From Sphingomonas beigongshangi (GTDB taxonomy: Bacteria > Pseudomonadota > Alphaproteobacteria > Sphingomonadales > Sphingomonadaceae), in assembly GCF_016820445.1 (NCBI RefSeq), contig NZ_JADHDT010000003.1, forward strand, positions 1-64,000: a DNA stretch of 64,000 nucleotides, read 5' to 3'. A program made the position numbers and the translations under genes. The notes below the pieces were generated by a model that did no database searches, was not told the DNA's origin, and saw nothing but the letters and a program-made list of their open reading frames with translations. Below, in pieces: positions 50,184 to 59,909 of this stretch (the first letter of the stretch is position 1; the number at the start of each line of letters is the position of its first letter).

Positions 50184-51676
50184 GCCGACAGCTCGCCACG
50201 GATCGCCGCCCGGTCGAGCTTGCCATTGGCATTGCGCGGCAGTTCGGCACGCCACACGTAGCGCGCGGGCTGCATGAAGCTCGGCAGCAGCGCCCGCAAC
50301 CGGGTGCGCAGGGCTGCCTCGTGCGCCGAGTCGCCCGCAAGCGCGACGACGATCGCCTGACCGAGTCGCGGATCCGGCACGCCGATCGCCACCGCCTCGC
50401 GTGCCTCCTCGCCTGCCAACACCGCTTCCTCCACTTCCAGCGGGCTGATCCGGTTGCCCGCGCTCTTGATCATCTCGTCCTCCCGCCCGACGAACCGCAG
50501 CAGGCCGTCGCTACCCTCGACCACCGTATCGCCCGACCAGACCGCGGTGCCGCCGCTCTGCGTCCAGGCAGGCGCGGCGCGGAAGCGTTGCGCGGTGCGG
50601 TCCGAATCGCGCCAATATCCCTGCGCCACAAGCGGCCCGGCATGGACCAGTTCGCCCGGTTCCCCCGGCGCGGCGCGGCCCCCATCGGGGCGGACGACCG
50701 TCACCTCCGCTAAGGGGATCGCGCGCCCCATCGCGTCAGGGTGCTCGTCGATCAGCGCAGGGTCGAGATAGGTCGACCGGAACGCCTCGGTCAGGCCGTA
50801 CATCGCATAGAGATCCGCGTGCGGAAACTGCGCGCGCAGCCCGCGTACGAGCCGCTCGGTCAGCGCGCCGCCCGAATTGGTCAGCCGCCGGAGCGTGGTG
50901 TCCGCCGGCCACTCCGCCTCGAGCAGCTGCACCCACAGCGGCGGCACGCCCGCCAGCGTCGTCGCCCCGACGCGCGTCACCGCCTTCACCACGTCGCGCG
51001 GCGCGAGATAGTCGAGCGGTGCCACCGCGGCGCCGGCAAACCAGGTGGAAAACAGCTGGTTCTGCCCATAGTCGAACGACAGTGGCAAAACGCCGAGCAC
51101 GCGATCCTCGGGCGTCAGGCGCAAATAATGCGCGACGGATACCGCGCCCAGCCACAGATTGGCGTGGCTCAGCATCACCCCCTTCGGGCGGCCGGTCGAC
51201 CCGGACGTGTAGAGAAGCGCGGCCAAAGCACCGGGATCGTGCGCGGAGCGGCCCGGGCCGGATGCGCCGAGCGGAACCGCCGCGTCGGGAATGAGCCGGC
51301 ATGGCGCCGGCACGTCGTCCGCCGTCAGCGTTGCCGCCCGCCCGTCCTGCGTCACCAGCATCGCGGCGCCGCTGTCGGCCAGGATATGCGCGACCTGCGC
51401 CCGGCGGAGTGCCGGATTGACCGGCACATGGACGAGCCCGGCCCGCGCCGCAGCGAGCGGCATCACGCAGGCGAGCGCCGTCTTCGGTAGCCAGGTGGCG
51501 ATCCGCGCACCCGGATCGAGCGCCTGCGCCGCCAGCCAGCCGGCAGCGGACGACACCGCGCGCTCCACGTCGTCGAACGTCCAGCGCCGCGTCTTCTCGA
51601 TCAGCGCGACGGTCTCCGCTCCCCCACATAGGACATGGTCGATCGGCTTCGGTATCGGATCGAGCGGCTTCATCAT
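50180..51676 (-). CDS. XrtA-associated acyl-CoA ligase (AMP-forming)
   Basis: A 498-residue adenylating enzyme. Motif A3 is LLYTSGSTGRPKGVMLSH, A5 YGLTEAFRSTYL, A8 RFVGREDEMIKSAGNRISP and the catalytic Lys lies in NANGKLDRA. It probably loads an acyl or amino acid group onto the neighbouring acyl carrier protein. Two ATGs (51676, 51673) are possible starts; the second has better spacing from AAAGGAA. Confidence 0.92.
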   Translation of the reverse strand: MMKPLDPIPKPIDHVLCGGAETVALIEKTRRWTFDDVERAVSSAAGWLAAQALDPGARIATWLPKTALACVMPLAAARAGLVHVPVNPALRRAQVAHILADSGAAMLVTQDGRAATLTADDVPAPCRLIPDAAVPLGASGPGRSAHDPGALAALLYTSGSTGRPKGVMLSHANLWLGAVSVAHYLRLTPEDRVLGVLPLSFDYGQNQLFSTWFAGAAVAPLDYLAPRDVVKAVTRVGATTLAGVPPLWVQLLEAEWPADTTLRRLTNSGGALTERLVRGLRAQFPHADLYAMYGLTEAFRSTYLDPALIDEHPDAMGRAIPLAEVTVVRPDGGRAAPGEPGELVHAGPLVAQGYWRDSDRTAQRFRAAPAWTQSGGTAVWSGDTVVEGSDGLLRFVGREDEMIKSAGNRISPLEVEEAVLAGEEAREAVAIGVPDPRLGQAIVVALAGDSAHEAALRTRLRALLPSFMQPARYVWRAELPRNANGKLDRAAIRGELSA

Positions 51677-51796
51677 CGTTCCTTTAGCCACCCACCGTGC
51701 GAACGACACCCCCATGCCCCCGTTTTGCGTGTCTTGCTCTCCAGGCGCCCCGCCTCTACCGCATGCTGCACCGCAACCGATCGAAGGCGCCAGAGC

Positions 51797-52069
51797 GTGG
51801 TTCCCGAAGGCCGTACCGAAGTCGAAACCACCGTTCGCGGCGTGCTTGCCGACGTCCTTGGCCTGTCGCGCGAGCGTGTCGAGGCGTTCGAGGACGCGAC
51901 GCCGCTGTTCGGCGCGCTACCCGAGCTCGATTCGATGGCGGTCGCGGGCGTCCTCACCGAATTGGAGGATCGGCTCGGCATCCTCATCGAGGACGACGAA
52001 ATCGACGGCGAGATGCTGGAGACCTTCGGCGCCCTCGTCACGTTTGCCGCGGGCAAGGCGCTGGTCTAG
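51797..52069 (+). CDS. XrtA-associated acyl carrier protein
   Basis: A 90-residue carrier protein. The phosphopantetheine Ser is in PELDSMAVAGVLTELEDRLG, with the usual acidic helix after it (IEDDEIDGEMLETFGALV). GTG 51797 (MVPEGRTEVETTV) is chosen; the open frame extends upstream, but the extension is not carrier-like. It is divergent from the ligase by 120 bases, and both are likely driven from the same intergenic region. Confidence 0.82.
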   Translation: MVPEGRTEVETTVRGVLADVLGLSRERVEAFEDATPLFGALPELDSMAVAGVLTELEDRLGILIEDDEIDGEMLETFGALVTFAAGKALV

Positions 52070-52080
52070 CCTGCGGCCGG

Positions 52081-52782
52081 ATGACCGGCCTTGCGACAGA
52101 CCATTACGACTGGGCCGGCGGGCGCGAGGCGATGCTGCGCTTCGGGCGGCCAGACTGGCCGACGATCGTCGTGGCGCAGCCGCTGTTCGAGGAAGCCAAT
52201 CGCACGCGCCGGCTCATCGTTACCGTGTTGCGTCTGCTCGCGACGGAGGGGATCGGCGGGGCGCTGCCCGACCTTCCGGGGACGGGCGACAGCCTCGTCG
52301 CGACCGTCGATGCGCGGCTCGAACACTGGCGCAGCGCCTTCGCATCCGCCTGTGCGCGGGTCGACGTCCCCGTCCGCATTCTTGCTATCCGTGGCGGCAC
52401 GCTGGTCGACGCGGCGGCGCGGGCGCCCCGATTCCACTTCGCCCCCGTAAGCGGCGCGGACCTGGTCAGGGACTTGCTGCGCGCCCGTCGTGCCGCCGCG
52501 CTGGCCGCGGGCGACGTCGTGCGGGCGGACGATCCCCGCGCCCCCGGCCCGCCGCTCCAACTCGCGGGCAATCACATCGATCGCACGCTGCTGAAAGCGT
52601 TGATGGACGCCGAGCCCGGCACGGCGGATCGGGCCTACACGCTCTTTCCCGCGCCCGGGTCGCCGCATCCCACGCTTGCCGCGACAACGCGTGTCGCCGT
52701 CTGGCGGGCGAGCGAGCCCGGCGACGATCCGGCGCTCGCGCGGTCGCTGGCCGATGCGATCCTCGACTGGATCCGGGGATGA
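52081..52782 (+). CDS. XrtA-associated hydrolase 2
   Basis: A 233-residue alpha/beta-hydrolase-like protein. Features are QPLFEEANRTRRLIVTVLRL and LPDLPGTGDSLVATVDARLE, typical of the second exosortase-associated hydrolase. A clear GxSxG elbow is not seen, so activity is uncertain. It begins 11 bases after the acyl carrier protein gene and overlaps the next gene by four bases. Confidence 0.8.
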   Translation: MTGLATDHYDWAGGREAMLRFGRPDWPTIVVAQPLFEEANRTRRLIVTVLRLLATEGIGGALPDLPGTGDSLVATVDARLEHWRSAFASACARVDVPVRILAIRGGTLVDAAARAPRFHFAPVSGADLVRDLLRARRAAALAAGDVVRADDPRAPGPPLQLAGNHIDRTLLKALMDAEPGTADRAYTLFPAPGSPHPTLAATTRVAVWRASEPGDDPALARSLADAILDWIRG

Positions 52783-53567
52783 GACAGGTCCTGCGATTTG
52801 CATGCGAAGGCGAAGTCCTGCTCGCCACTCTGGACGGCGGAGACGCATCGACGGGACTGCTCATCGTCTCGGGCGGCAACGAGACACGCTGCGGCGCGCA
52901 TCGCGGCATGGCGCGACTCGCCGGGCAGGTCGCAGCCCGCGGTTATCCGGTCTTCCGCTACGACCGTCGCGGCGTCGGCGACTCGAGCGGCGACAATGGC
53001 GGCTTCCTCGCGGGCGCCGCCGATCTGGCCGCAGCGGTCGCCGCCTTCCGATCGGCACAGCCGCACCTTATCCACGTCGTCGGCTTCGGTAATTGCGATG
53101 GCGCATCCACGCTCGCGCTCTTCGGGCGGTCGGCGGGCATCGACCGGCTATTGCTTGCCAATCCCTGGGTCGTGGCGACGGCGGACGACCTCCCCCCGGC
53201 CGCCGCGATCCGTGTGCATTACGCGGATCGGCTGCGCGATCCCGCGGCCTGGCGACGGCTGCTGAGCGGAGGCATCGATCTGCCTAAGGCGATCAGGGGT
53301 TTGCGCAAGGTCGCCGCGCCTGCCCCACGCGCGGCCCTGACGACGCGCATTCTCGCGGCCATTGCGGACTGGGGTGCGAACGCACGCATCCTGCTGGCCG
53401 AACGCGACGCGACCGCGATCGCATTCCGCGACGCGGCGCCGGGCATGACGGCCACCACGATCGCCACCGCCTCGCACAGCTTCGCGGGAGAGGAGGATCA
53501 GGCGGCGCTGCTGGCAGCGGTGCTGGCGACGCTGGAGGATCCTTGCCCCCCTGGCATCGCGCGCTGA
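52779..53567 (+). CDS. XrtA-associated hydrolase 1
   Basis: A 262-residue alpha/beta hydrolase. RYDRRGVGDSSGDN matches the oxyanion region of this family, and the nucleophile position reads GFGNCDGAS, with Cys in place of Ser. A late His is in ATASHSFAGEEDQ. Its substrate is unknown, probably an acyl group on the carrier protein. It starts at ATG 52779. Confidence 0.85.
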   Translation: MRQVLRFACEGEVLLATLDGGDASTGLLIVSGGNETRCGAHRGMARLAGQVAARGYPVFRYDRRGVGDSSGDNGGFLAGAADLAAAVAAFRSAQPHLIHVVGFGNCDGASTLALFGRSAGIDRLLLANPWVVATADDLPPAAAIRVHYADRLRDPAAWRRLLSGGIDLPKAIRGLRKVAAPAPRAALTTRILAAIADWGANARILLAERDATAIAFRDAAPGMTATTIATASHSFAGEEDQAALLAAVLATLEDPCPPGIAR

Positions 53568-53607
53568 CGGCGGCCGCCCCCCTGCCCGCTTAGCCGCAGG
53601 CGACGGT

Positions 53608-54576
53608 CTATTCCGCCGCTTCGGCCAGTTCGGCGAACTCGGCCGCCGCCAGGAAGCGCTCCGCGTCCAGCGCCGCCATGCAGCCGGTACCCGCCGCCGT
53701 CACCGCCTGGCGATAGACCTTGTCGGCGACGTCGCCGCAGGCGAACACGCCCGGCACACTGGTCCGGGTCGATCCCGTCTCGACCGCGATATAACCGTCG
53801 GAGTCGAGGTCGAGATGGCCGCGGAACAGCTCGGTCGCGGGATGGTGACCGATCGCGACGAAGCCGCCCTCGACGTCGAGCCGCGAATGCTCGCCGGTGA
53901 CGGTATCCTCCAGCTCGAGCGCGACCAGGCCGGCGTTGCCGCCGCCGTCGACGAACTCGCGGACCTCCTTGTTCCACAGCACCTTGATGTTGGGGTGCGC
54001 GTGGAGCCGCTCCTGCAGGATGCGCTCGGCACGGAGCGTGTCGCGGCGATGGATCAGCGTCACGTCGGGAGAATGATTGGTCAGGTACAGGGCCTCCTCG
54101 ACCGCGGTGTTGCCGCCGCCGATCACCGCGACCTTCTTGCCGCGATAGAAGAAGCCGTCGCAGGTCGCGCACGCCGACACGCCCTTGCCCTTCATCGCCT
54201 CCTCGCTGTCGAGGCCCAGCCACTTGGCCTGCGCGCCGGTAGCGATCACCAGCACCTCGCCCTCGTAGACGTCACCGCCGTCGCCGATCAGCTTGAACGG
54301 GCGGCTGGTCAGGTCGACCGAGACGATCGTGTCCCACATCAGTCGGGTGCCGACATGCTCCGCCTGCTTCTGCATCTGCTCCATCAGCCATGGGCCCTGG
54401 ATGACGTCGGCGAAGCCGGGATAGTTCTCGACATCCGTGGTCGTCGTCAGCTGCCCGCCGGGCTGGATGCCCTGTACGACGATCGGCTGCATGCCCGCGC
54501 GCGCGCCATAGATGGCGGCCGACAGTCCGGCCGGGCCGGAACCGAGGATCAGCATGCGGGTCGTGTGGGTGGTCAT
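53608..54576 (-). CDS. trxB: Thioredoxin-disulfide reductase
   Basis: A 322-residue FAD/NADPH oxidoreductase. The FAD motif is LILGSGPAGLSAAIYGARAG, the redox-active pair is CATCDG near residue 140, the NADPH motif is VAVIGGGNTAVEEALYL and the C-terminal FAD motif is GVFACGDVADKVYRQAVTAA. It reduces thioredoxin. The start is ATG 54576; a longer frame upstream is not conserved. Confidence 0.95.
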   Translation of the reverse strand: MTTHTTRMLILGSGPAGLSAAIYGARAGMQPIVVQGIQPGGQLTTTTDVENYPGFADVIQGPWLMEQMQKQAEHVGTRLMWDTIVSVDLTSRPFKLIGDGGDVYEGEVLVIATGAQAKWLGLDSEEAMKGKGVSACATCDGFFYRGKKVAVIGGGNTAVEEALYLTNHSPDVTLIHRRDTLRAERILQERLHAHPNIKVLWNKEVREFVDGGGNAGLVALELEDTVTGEHSRLDVEGGFVAIGHHPATELFRGHLDLDSDGYIAVETGSTRTSVPGVFACGDVADKVYRQAVTAAGTGCMAALDAERFLAAAEFAELAEAAE

Positions 54577-54676
54577 GGAAACGCGCCTGTTCGGATGAAG
54601 GAATTGGGCGTGATCTAGGATGGTCGGGGGTCCGGGGCAACGGTTGCACCCGAACCCGGCCCCGGTGTCGCGGCGG

Positions 54677-55726
54677 TCAGGCGATTTCCGGGACGAGCGC
54701 CGCGGCGCGGATGTCCGCCGCGAGCTGGTCGACGCGTGCCGGATCGGCGTCCCACGCAAACATGAACCGCGCACCGCCGCCGATGAAGGTGTAGAAGCGC
54801 CAGCCCTTCGCGCGCAGCGTCTCCAGCACGTCTTCGGGCGCGGCGAGGAAGACCGCGTTCGCCTCGACCGGAAAGATCGGCGCGATGTCGGGCAGGCCCT
54901 CGACCGCCGCTGCAAGCCGTCGCGCGCAGGCGTTGCCGTGCGCCGCGTTGCGCAGCCACGCGCCGCTTTCGAGCAGGCCGATCCAGGGTGCCGAAAGAAA
55001 CCGCATCTTCGAGGCGAGCTGCCCCGCCTGCTTGCAGCGATAGTCGAAATCGTCCGCGAGACTGCGGTCGAAGAAGATCACCGCCTCCCCCGCCGCCATG
55101 CCGTTCTTGGTGCCACCGAAGCACAACACGTCGACGCCCGCGCGCCAGGTGATGTCCGCGGGCTCGCAGCCGAGCGCCGCACAGGCATGGGCGAAGCGCG
55201 CGCCGTCCATGTGCAGCTTGAGCCCCAGCGCGCGGCACGTCTCCGACAGCGCGCGCACCTCGTCGATCGTATAGACCTGCCCCGTCTCGGTCGGCTGCGT
55301 GATCGTCACCACGCGCGGCTTGGGGAAGTGGATGTCGGACCGGCTGGTCGCCAGGCTGCGCACCGCGTCCGGCGTCAGCTTGCCGCCCGCGGTCGGCGCG
55401 ACGAGCAGCTTCGATCCGTTCGAGAAGAACTCCGGCGCGCCGCATTCGTCGGTCTCGACATGCGCGGAGGCGGCGCAGATCACGCTGTGGAACGACTGGC
55501 ACAATTGCGCCAGCGCCAGCGAATTGGCCGCGGTGCCGTTGAACACGAAGAAGACGTCGCACTTGGTCGCGAAGAGGGTGCGGAAGGCGTCGGCGGCGCG
55601 TTCCGTCCAGTCGTCGTCGCCATAGGCGGTCGCCGAACCGGCATTCGCGCGGGCCATCGCGTCCCACACCTCCGGGCAGACCCCGGCATAATTGTCGCTG
55701 GCGAATTGCTGATCCCGCGCGGTCAT
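54677..55726 (-). CDS. Low-specificity L-threonine aldolase
   Basis: A 349-residue fold I PLP enzyme that splits threonine or allo-threonine to glycine and acetaldehyde. The PLP Lys is in VDVLCFGGTKNGMAAG, and LGLKLHMDGARFAHACAALG and TETGQVYTIDEVRAL are family segments. Start at 55726 with GAGCGACGAG upstream. It is followed by trxB on the same strand. Confidence 0.9.
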   Translation of the reverse strand: MTARDQQFASDNYAGVCPEVWDAMARANAGSATAYGDDDWTERAADAFRTLFATKCDVFFVFNGTAANSLALAQLCQSFHSVICAASAHVETDECGAPEFFSNGSKLLVAPTAGGKLTPDAVRSLATSRSDIHFPKPRVVTITQPTETGQVYTIDEVRALSETCRALGLKLHMDGARFAHACAALGCEPADITWRAGVDVLCFGGTKNGMAAGEAVIFFDRSLADDFDYRCKQAGQLASKMRFLSAPWIGLLESGAWLRNAAHGNACARRLAAAVEGLPDIAPIFPVEANAVFLAAPEDVLETLRAKGWRFYTFIGGGARFMFAWDADPARVDQLAADIRAAALVPEIA

Positions 55727-55810
55727 GTCTCGTCGCTCCTTCCCGTCCGAAAGGGTCGCGTCGACGTACGGCTATGCAGCGTGTCCCGTTCGTTGCCGGT
55801 CCGGCCACAT

Positions 55811-55833
55811 CCTTCCCCCCTGAGAGAGGGGAA
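55811..55833. repeat. GGGAGGGG-type hairpin repeat
   Basis: CCTTCCCCCCTGAGAGAGGGG carries a short inverted repeat between the TonB-dependent receptor and the aldolase, in a 204-base gap that otherwise holds no visible gene. It is related to the repeats at 4880 and 20004. Confidence 0.4.
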
Positions 55834-55930
55834 GCACCACCTTGCCGGGATCGGCAGGTTGGTGCCGGGCGTCGGCCCGACTCTTGATGTCTGACCGACG
55901 CCCTATCGTTTCATGCTGCGCTGCGCAATA

Positions 55931-58384
55931 TCACCAGTTGAGGCCCGCGCGGGCGTACAGGTACCGCCCGTTGAACCCGAACGGCGAGAAATAAGGGAAG
56001 CCAAGCGCGCCGGTCGAATTGTTCGCGGTCGGCGTGGCGCGCGGATAGACGTCGAACAGGTTGCTGACGCCCAGTCCGAACTGCGCACCCTTCGGCGCGG
56101 TGTAGCGCACCTCCAGGTCGGTGATCGCGCGATTGCCGCTCAGCACGTCTGCGCTCGCCACCGTGCCGGGCTGGTTGACGTTGCCGTAATAGGTGACGCG
56201 CGCCAGCGCCCCCAGCCGGTCGAGCGACCAATCGATCGTGCCCGTCACCTTCTCGCCCGGCGTCCCCTGCTCCAGCGTCAGGATGCGGCTGCGCGCGAAC
56301 AGCGTCGGCGCCGGGTTGAGCGTCGCGGTGCTGGTCGGCACGCGCGTCACCGCGATCGTATTGACGTTGCCGGCCAGCGTGAAGTCGAACGTCCCCGCGC
56401 CCTGCGTCCGGGCACGATAATGCGCGACCGCGTCGATGCCCTTCGCCGTGCTCGCCAGCCCGTTGATGAAAAAGCGGCCGGCGGCGACGCTGTACGGCGC
56501 CAGGAGTGCGGCGACCTGGCTGCTCGCCGTCGCCTGGATATTTTCCGACAGCCCGATCTGGTCGCGGATGTGGATGCGATAGGCGTCGACCGTCAGGTCG
56601 AAGCCGCCCGACTGGATCACCGTGCCGACCGACAGGTTGGTCGACCGCTCCGGCTGCAGCGGCAGGCCGCCCAGCGCCGCGCCGACCGGGCTGGTCGACG
56701 GGAAGGTGCCGGTCAGGATCGGCACGCCGTTGGTCACCACCGAGGCGATCTGCGTGAAATACTGCTGCTGCAGCGACGGCGCGCGGAAGCCGGTAGAGGC
56801 GGTGCCGCGCAACGCGAACCAGTCGGTGACATCGTAGCGCGCCGAGATCTTGCCCGTCGCGGTCGAGCCGAAGTCCGAATAATCCTCGCCACGACCGGCG
56901 ATGCCGACCAGGAACTTGTCGGTCAGCTGCGCCTCGACGTCGAGGTAGATGCTGCCGCTGCGCCGGCCGCGCTTGATCGCGTTCGCCGGGCTGAACCCGC
57001 CGAAGCCCTGCGCGCCCGGCGACGCGCCGGCGACCGCGCCCGTCGCGGGATAGCCATAGGACGCCTGCTCGCCCGGCGTGATCTTATAGCCCTCGCGGCG
57101 GCCCTCGACGCCGAAGGCGACATTGAGCGACTGGAAGACGTCGAACTTGCGCGTCACGTCCAGGCCGGCGACATATTGGTCGTAGGCGACCTGCCCGTCG
57201 TAAAAGTCGCGCGGGGTGGCGGCGCCATAGGCGTAGTTCGCCGAGTTGAGCGTGCGGAAGTCGACGGTGTTGCGGCCGTAGCTGAACGACAGATCGACGT
57301 TATAGCCGCCGAAGTCGCCGCGCAGGCCGGCGGCCGAGTTGATGTCCTTCGACTTGGTATTGATGATCGGCAGGAAACCGTTGGGATAGCCCGCCAGGAT
57401 CGTCGAGGCGTTGGTGTTGCGCGGGAAGGCAGCACCACGCGAGTCGCGGTCCTGGTAGCCGCCGAAGGCGTAGAGGCTGATGTTGTCGGTCAGCGAGGTG
57501 CCGGCGTTGACGAAGCCCGTATATTGCTCGACCTCGGGATCGCCGTAGCGGCCCGTGATGCGGTTGGGCGTGACGCGGCGATCGATGTCGGCGCGGTTGG
57601 TCGGCTGGCGCTTGGTATATTCGCCCGACACGGTGACGAAACCGTCGCTGCCGAAGCCGAAGCCCTGCCAGGCCGATGCCGTGACGACGGGCTCGCCCTT
57701 CACGTTGCGGCTGTTGGCGGCGGTATCGACCTGCGTGTCGTAGAAGCCGTAGGTGACGCTGGCGCCGCCGCCCGTACGCGCCTGCCGCAGGCGCAGATTG
57801 ACGACGCCGGCGATCGCGTCCGAGCCATATTGCGCCGACGCGCCGTCGCGCAGCACCTCGATCCGATCGAGCGCCACCGTCGGCACGGTGTTGAGGTCGA
57901 CCGCTGCCGACCCGCGTCCAACGGTGCCGTTGGTGTTGAGGTTCGCGGAAGTATGGCCGCGGATGCCGTTGATCAGCACAAGGGTCTGGTCAGGCGACAG
58001 GCCGCGCAGCGTCGCGGGACGGATCGCATCGGTCGCGTCATTGGCGGAAGGCCGCGGAAAGTCGATCGACGGCGCCACGGTTGCGAGCGCGGCGGCAAGC
58101 TCGGTCGTTCCCTGCCGCTGCAGGCTCGCGCCGCTCAGCACGTCGACGGGCGACACGCTGTCCAGCCGCGTGCGGCCTTCCGCGCGCGTGCCGGTGACGA
58201 TGATGTCGTTGCCCTCGTCTCCGGTCGTGGCGGCGCCAGCGGCCGGTGCCGCCTGCGCCTGCTGGTCGTCGGCGGGCGTGGTCTGCGGCGAACCCTGCGC
58301 GGGCACCGCCTGCGCGGCGGCGCCTTGCGCGACGAGCGCCAGCAGCGAGGCGCCGAGGAGAGCGATGGTGCGACCCTGAGTCAT
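55931..58384 (-). CDS. TonB-dependent outer-membrane receptor
   Basis: An 817-residue receptor. A signal peptide (LLGASLLALVAQGAAAQA) is followed by a Gln/Ala-rich linker, the TonB-box-like DIIVTGTRAEG and the plug (DRIEVLRDGASAQYGSDAIA; VVNLRLRQ), then a 22-strand barrel ending RYLYARAGLNW. It should import an iron chelate or sugar; the substrate is not evident. ATG 58384 begins MTQGRTIALLGAS. The TraB-like gene lies upstream. Confidence 0.93.
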   Translation of the reverse strand: MTQGRTIALLGASLLALVAQGAAAQAVPAQGSPQTTPADDQQAQAAPAAGAATTGDEGNDIIVTGTRAEGRTRLDSVSPVDVLSGASLQRQGTTELAAALATVAPSIDFPRPSANDATDAIRPATLRGLSPDQTLVLINGIRGHTSANLNTNGTVGRGSAAVDLNTVPTVALDRIEVLRDGASAQYGSDAIAGVVNLRLRQARTGGGASVTYGFYDTQVDTAANSRNVKGEPVVTASAWQGFGFGSDGFVTVSGEYTKRQPTNRADIDRRVTPNRITGRYGDPEVEQYTGFVNAGTSLTDNISLYAFGGYQDRDSRGAAFPRNTNASTILAGYPNGFLPIINTKSKDINSAAGLRGDFGGYNVDLSFSYGRNTVDFRTLNSANYAYGAATPRDFYDGQVAYDQYVAGLDVTRKFDVFQSLNVAFGVEGRREGYKITPGEQASYGYPATGAVAGASPGAQGFGGFSPANAIKRGRRSGSIYLDVEAQLTDKFLVGIAGRGEDYSDFGSTATGKISARYDVTDWFALRGTASTGFRAPSLQQQYFTQIASVVTNGVPILTGTFPSTSPVGAALGGLPLQPERSTNLSVGTVIQSGGFDLTVDAYRIHIRDQIGLSENIQATASSQVAALLAPYSVAAGRFFINGLASTAKGIDAVAHYRARTQGAGTFDFTLAGNVNTIAVTRVPTSTATLNPAPTLFARSRILTLEQGTPGEKVTGTIDWSLDRLGALARVTYYGNVNQPGTVASADVLSGNRAITDLEVRYTAPKGAQFGLGVSNLFDVYPRATPTANNSTGALGFPYFSPFGFNGRYLYARAGLNW

Positions 58385-58524
58385 GTCCCTGAAATCCTTT
58401 TCATGCCGCAACGCAGCACGATGCGGATTCGTGCCCTTACGCCAGCGACCCTGCCCGATCGGCAAAGAATTTCTATCACTCAGGTCTGGATCGGCTCTCC
58501 CCCCAAATGGAACGCGCATCGTCC

Positions 58525-59439
58525 TCAATAACGGATGCGTTCTGCCTTCAACCCGAGCTTGGCGAGCTGCGCCTGCACCGAATCCGGGCCGGCGAGATGC
58601 CCGGCGCCGACCGCGATGAACACCGTGCCGGGCTGGGCCATCCGCCCCTTGATCCACTGCGCCCAGCGGGCGTTGCGGTCGGTCAGCAGGACCTTGGCGA
58701 CCTCCGGCGAATCCTTCAGGTTGTCGTTCATCTCGCGGGCCAGGGCGTCGGGATCGCCATCGGCCCATTCCTTGACCATGGTCGCCATCGTCTCGTCCAG
58801 CTTGGGCAGCTCGTCGACCGTGCTTTCGAGGAACTGGAGCTGCGCGGGCTGCGACAGGCTGCCGAAGAAACCGAGCTGCTGCTCCGCGGTTTCCAGCCCG
58901 GTCAACGGCTTGCCCGCCTGTTTCGCCGCCGCGGTGATCACCGCCTCCGGGCCGTTGGCACTGTCGTAGCCCATCTTGCTGAGCGGCGCGATCGACAGCT
59001 GGGTCGCCGCCAGCCATGGGCGGAACCGGTCGAGCGCATTCGCCGGCAGACCCATGTCCACCACCGCCTTGGTGAAGGCGGGGCGCTTGTCTGCGGGGAG
59101 CTGCTCGGTCAGCGGCGGCGCTCCCGCCGGCGCGACACCCGTCGCCATCACCAGCTTGGTCATCGCCGCCTGGTCGGGCATGACCAGTTCCAGCTTGATC
59201 TCGTTCGACCGGTCGAACGCGGTCTTCACCGCCTCGTCGAACCAGGTGAGGCCCGGCTTCAGCACGTGGATCGTGCCGAACAGATAGACGGTCGTGTCCT
59301 TGTCCTTGACCACCCACAGGGCAGGATCGGCATCGTTGGCAGCGCGGGCCGGAGCCTTGGCCGCGGGTTGTTGCGCGCAGGCAGGCAAAGCGAGGAGCAG
59401 GCCGAGCGCGGTAAGGGACGTCTTCATCAGGCGGGTCAT
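58525..59439 (-). CDS. TraB/GumN family protein
   Basis: A 304-residue protein with a lipoprotein-type signal (ALGLLLALPACAQQPAAKAP, lipobox Cys). The core motifs are VYLFGTIHVLKPG with His and a C-terminal VFIAVGAGHLAGPDSV. The family resembles metalloproteases of the Tiki type, but activity in bacteria is not established. Start at 59439. Confidence 0.85.
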   Translation of the reverse strand: MTRLMKTSLTALGLLLALPACAQQPAAKAPARAANDADPALWVVKDKDTTVYLFGTIHVLKPGLTWFDEAVKTAFDRSNEIKLELVMPDQAAMTKLVMATGVAPAGAPPLTEQLPADKRPAFTKAVVDMGLPANALDRFRPWLAATQLSIAPLSKMGYDSANGPEAVITAAAKQAGKPLTGLETAEQQLGFFGSLSQPAQLQFLESTVDELPKLDETMATMVKEWADGDPDALAREMNDNLKDSPEVAKVLLTDRNARWAQWIKGRMAQPGTVFIAVGAGHLAGPDSVQAQLAKLGLKAERIRY

Positions 59440-59468
59440 GACGGTGCTCCGAAGCGAAGAAAAGGGGG

Positions 59469-59909
59469 TCACGCGTATTTGCGCCACAGCCAGACGACCG
59501 CGGTCGCCGCCATCGTCGCGACATAGAGGCCGATGGCGTCGACCGCCGGCACCAGGCCGCCGCGCGCCAGGATCCACCACATGGGGGCGCCGACCCCCAT
59601 CACGTAAAAGCCGGCGACGGCGCCGTCGCGATAGGCCTGGCGCTCGTGCTCGTCGACGACACGCTCCCACCGCCACGAGATCAGCGGCAGGACGATGCCC
59701 CAGGCGACCGCGATCAGGATCGCGAACCAGGCGGGCAGCGGCGCGCGGAGCAAGTCGCCCATCGTTGGCGCGCCGTCGCTGTGCGGCAGCTGCACGAAGA
59801 CGGTGGCGACACCGATCACGGCACCGAACACCGCCGAGATGGCGAGCAGCCGGCGATTGGCGCGCACACTGGGCGCCAGCGGCGCATTGCCGTTCTTCGT
59901 CGAGATCAT
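59469..59909 (-). CDS. Four-span membrane protein
   Basis: A 146-residue protein with four membrane spans and a central cytoplasmic segment, SWRWERVVDEHERQAYRDGA. This segment resembles SWRNWREMDEVQRALAVQVW of the protein encoded two genes earlier, so the two may be paralogues. Its start overlaps the preceding small gene (ATGA). Function unknown. Confidence 0.7.
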   Translation of the reverse strand: MISTKNGNAPLAPSVRANRRLLAISAVFGAVIGVATVFVQLPHSDGAPTMGDLLRAPLPAWFAILIAVAWGIVLPLISWRWERVVDEHERQAYRDGAVAGFYVMGVGAPMWWILARGGLVPAVDAIGLYVATMAATAVVWLWRKYA

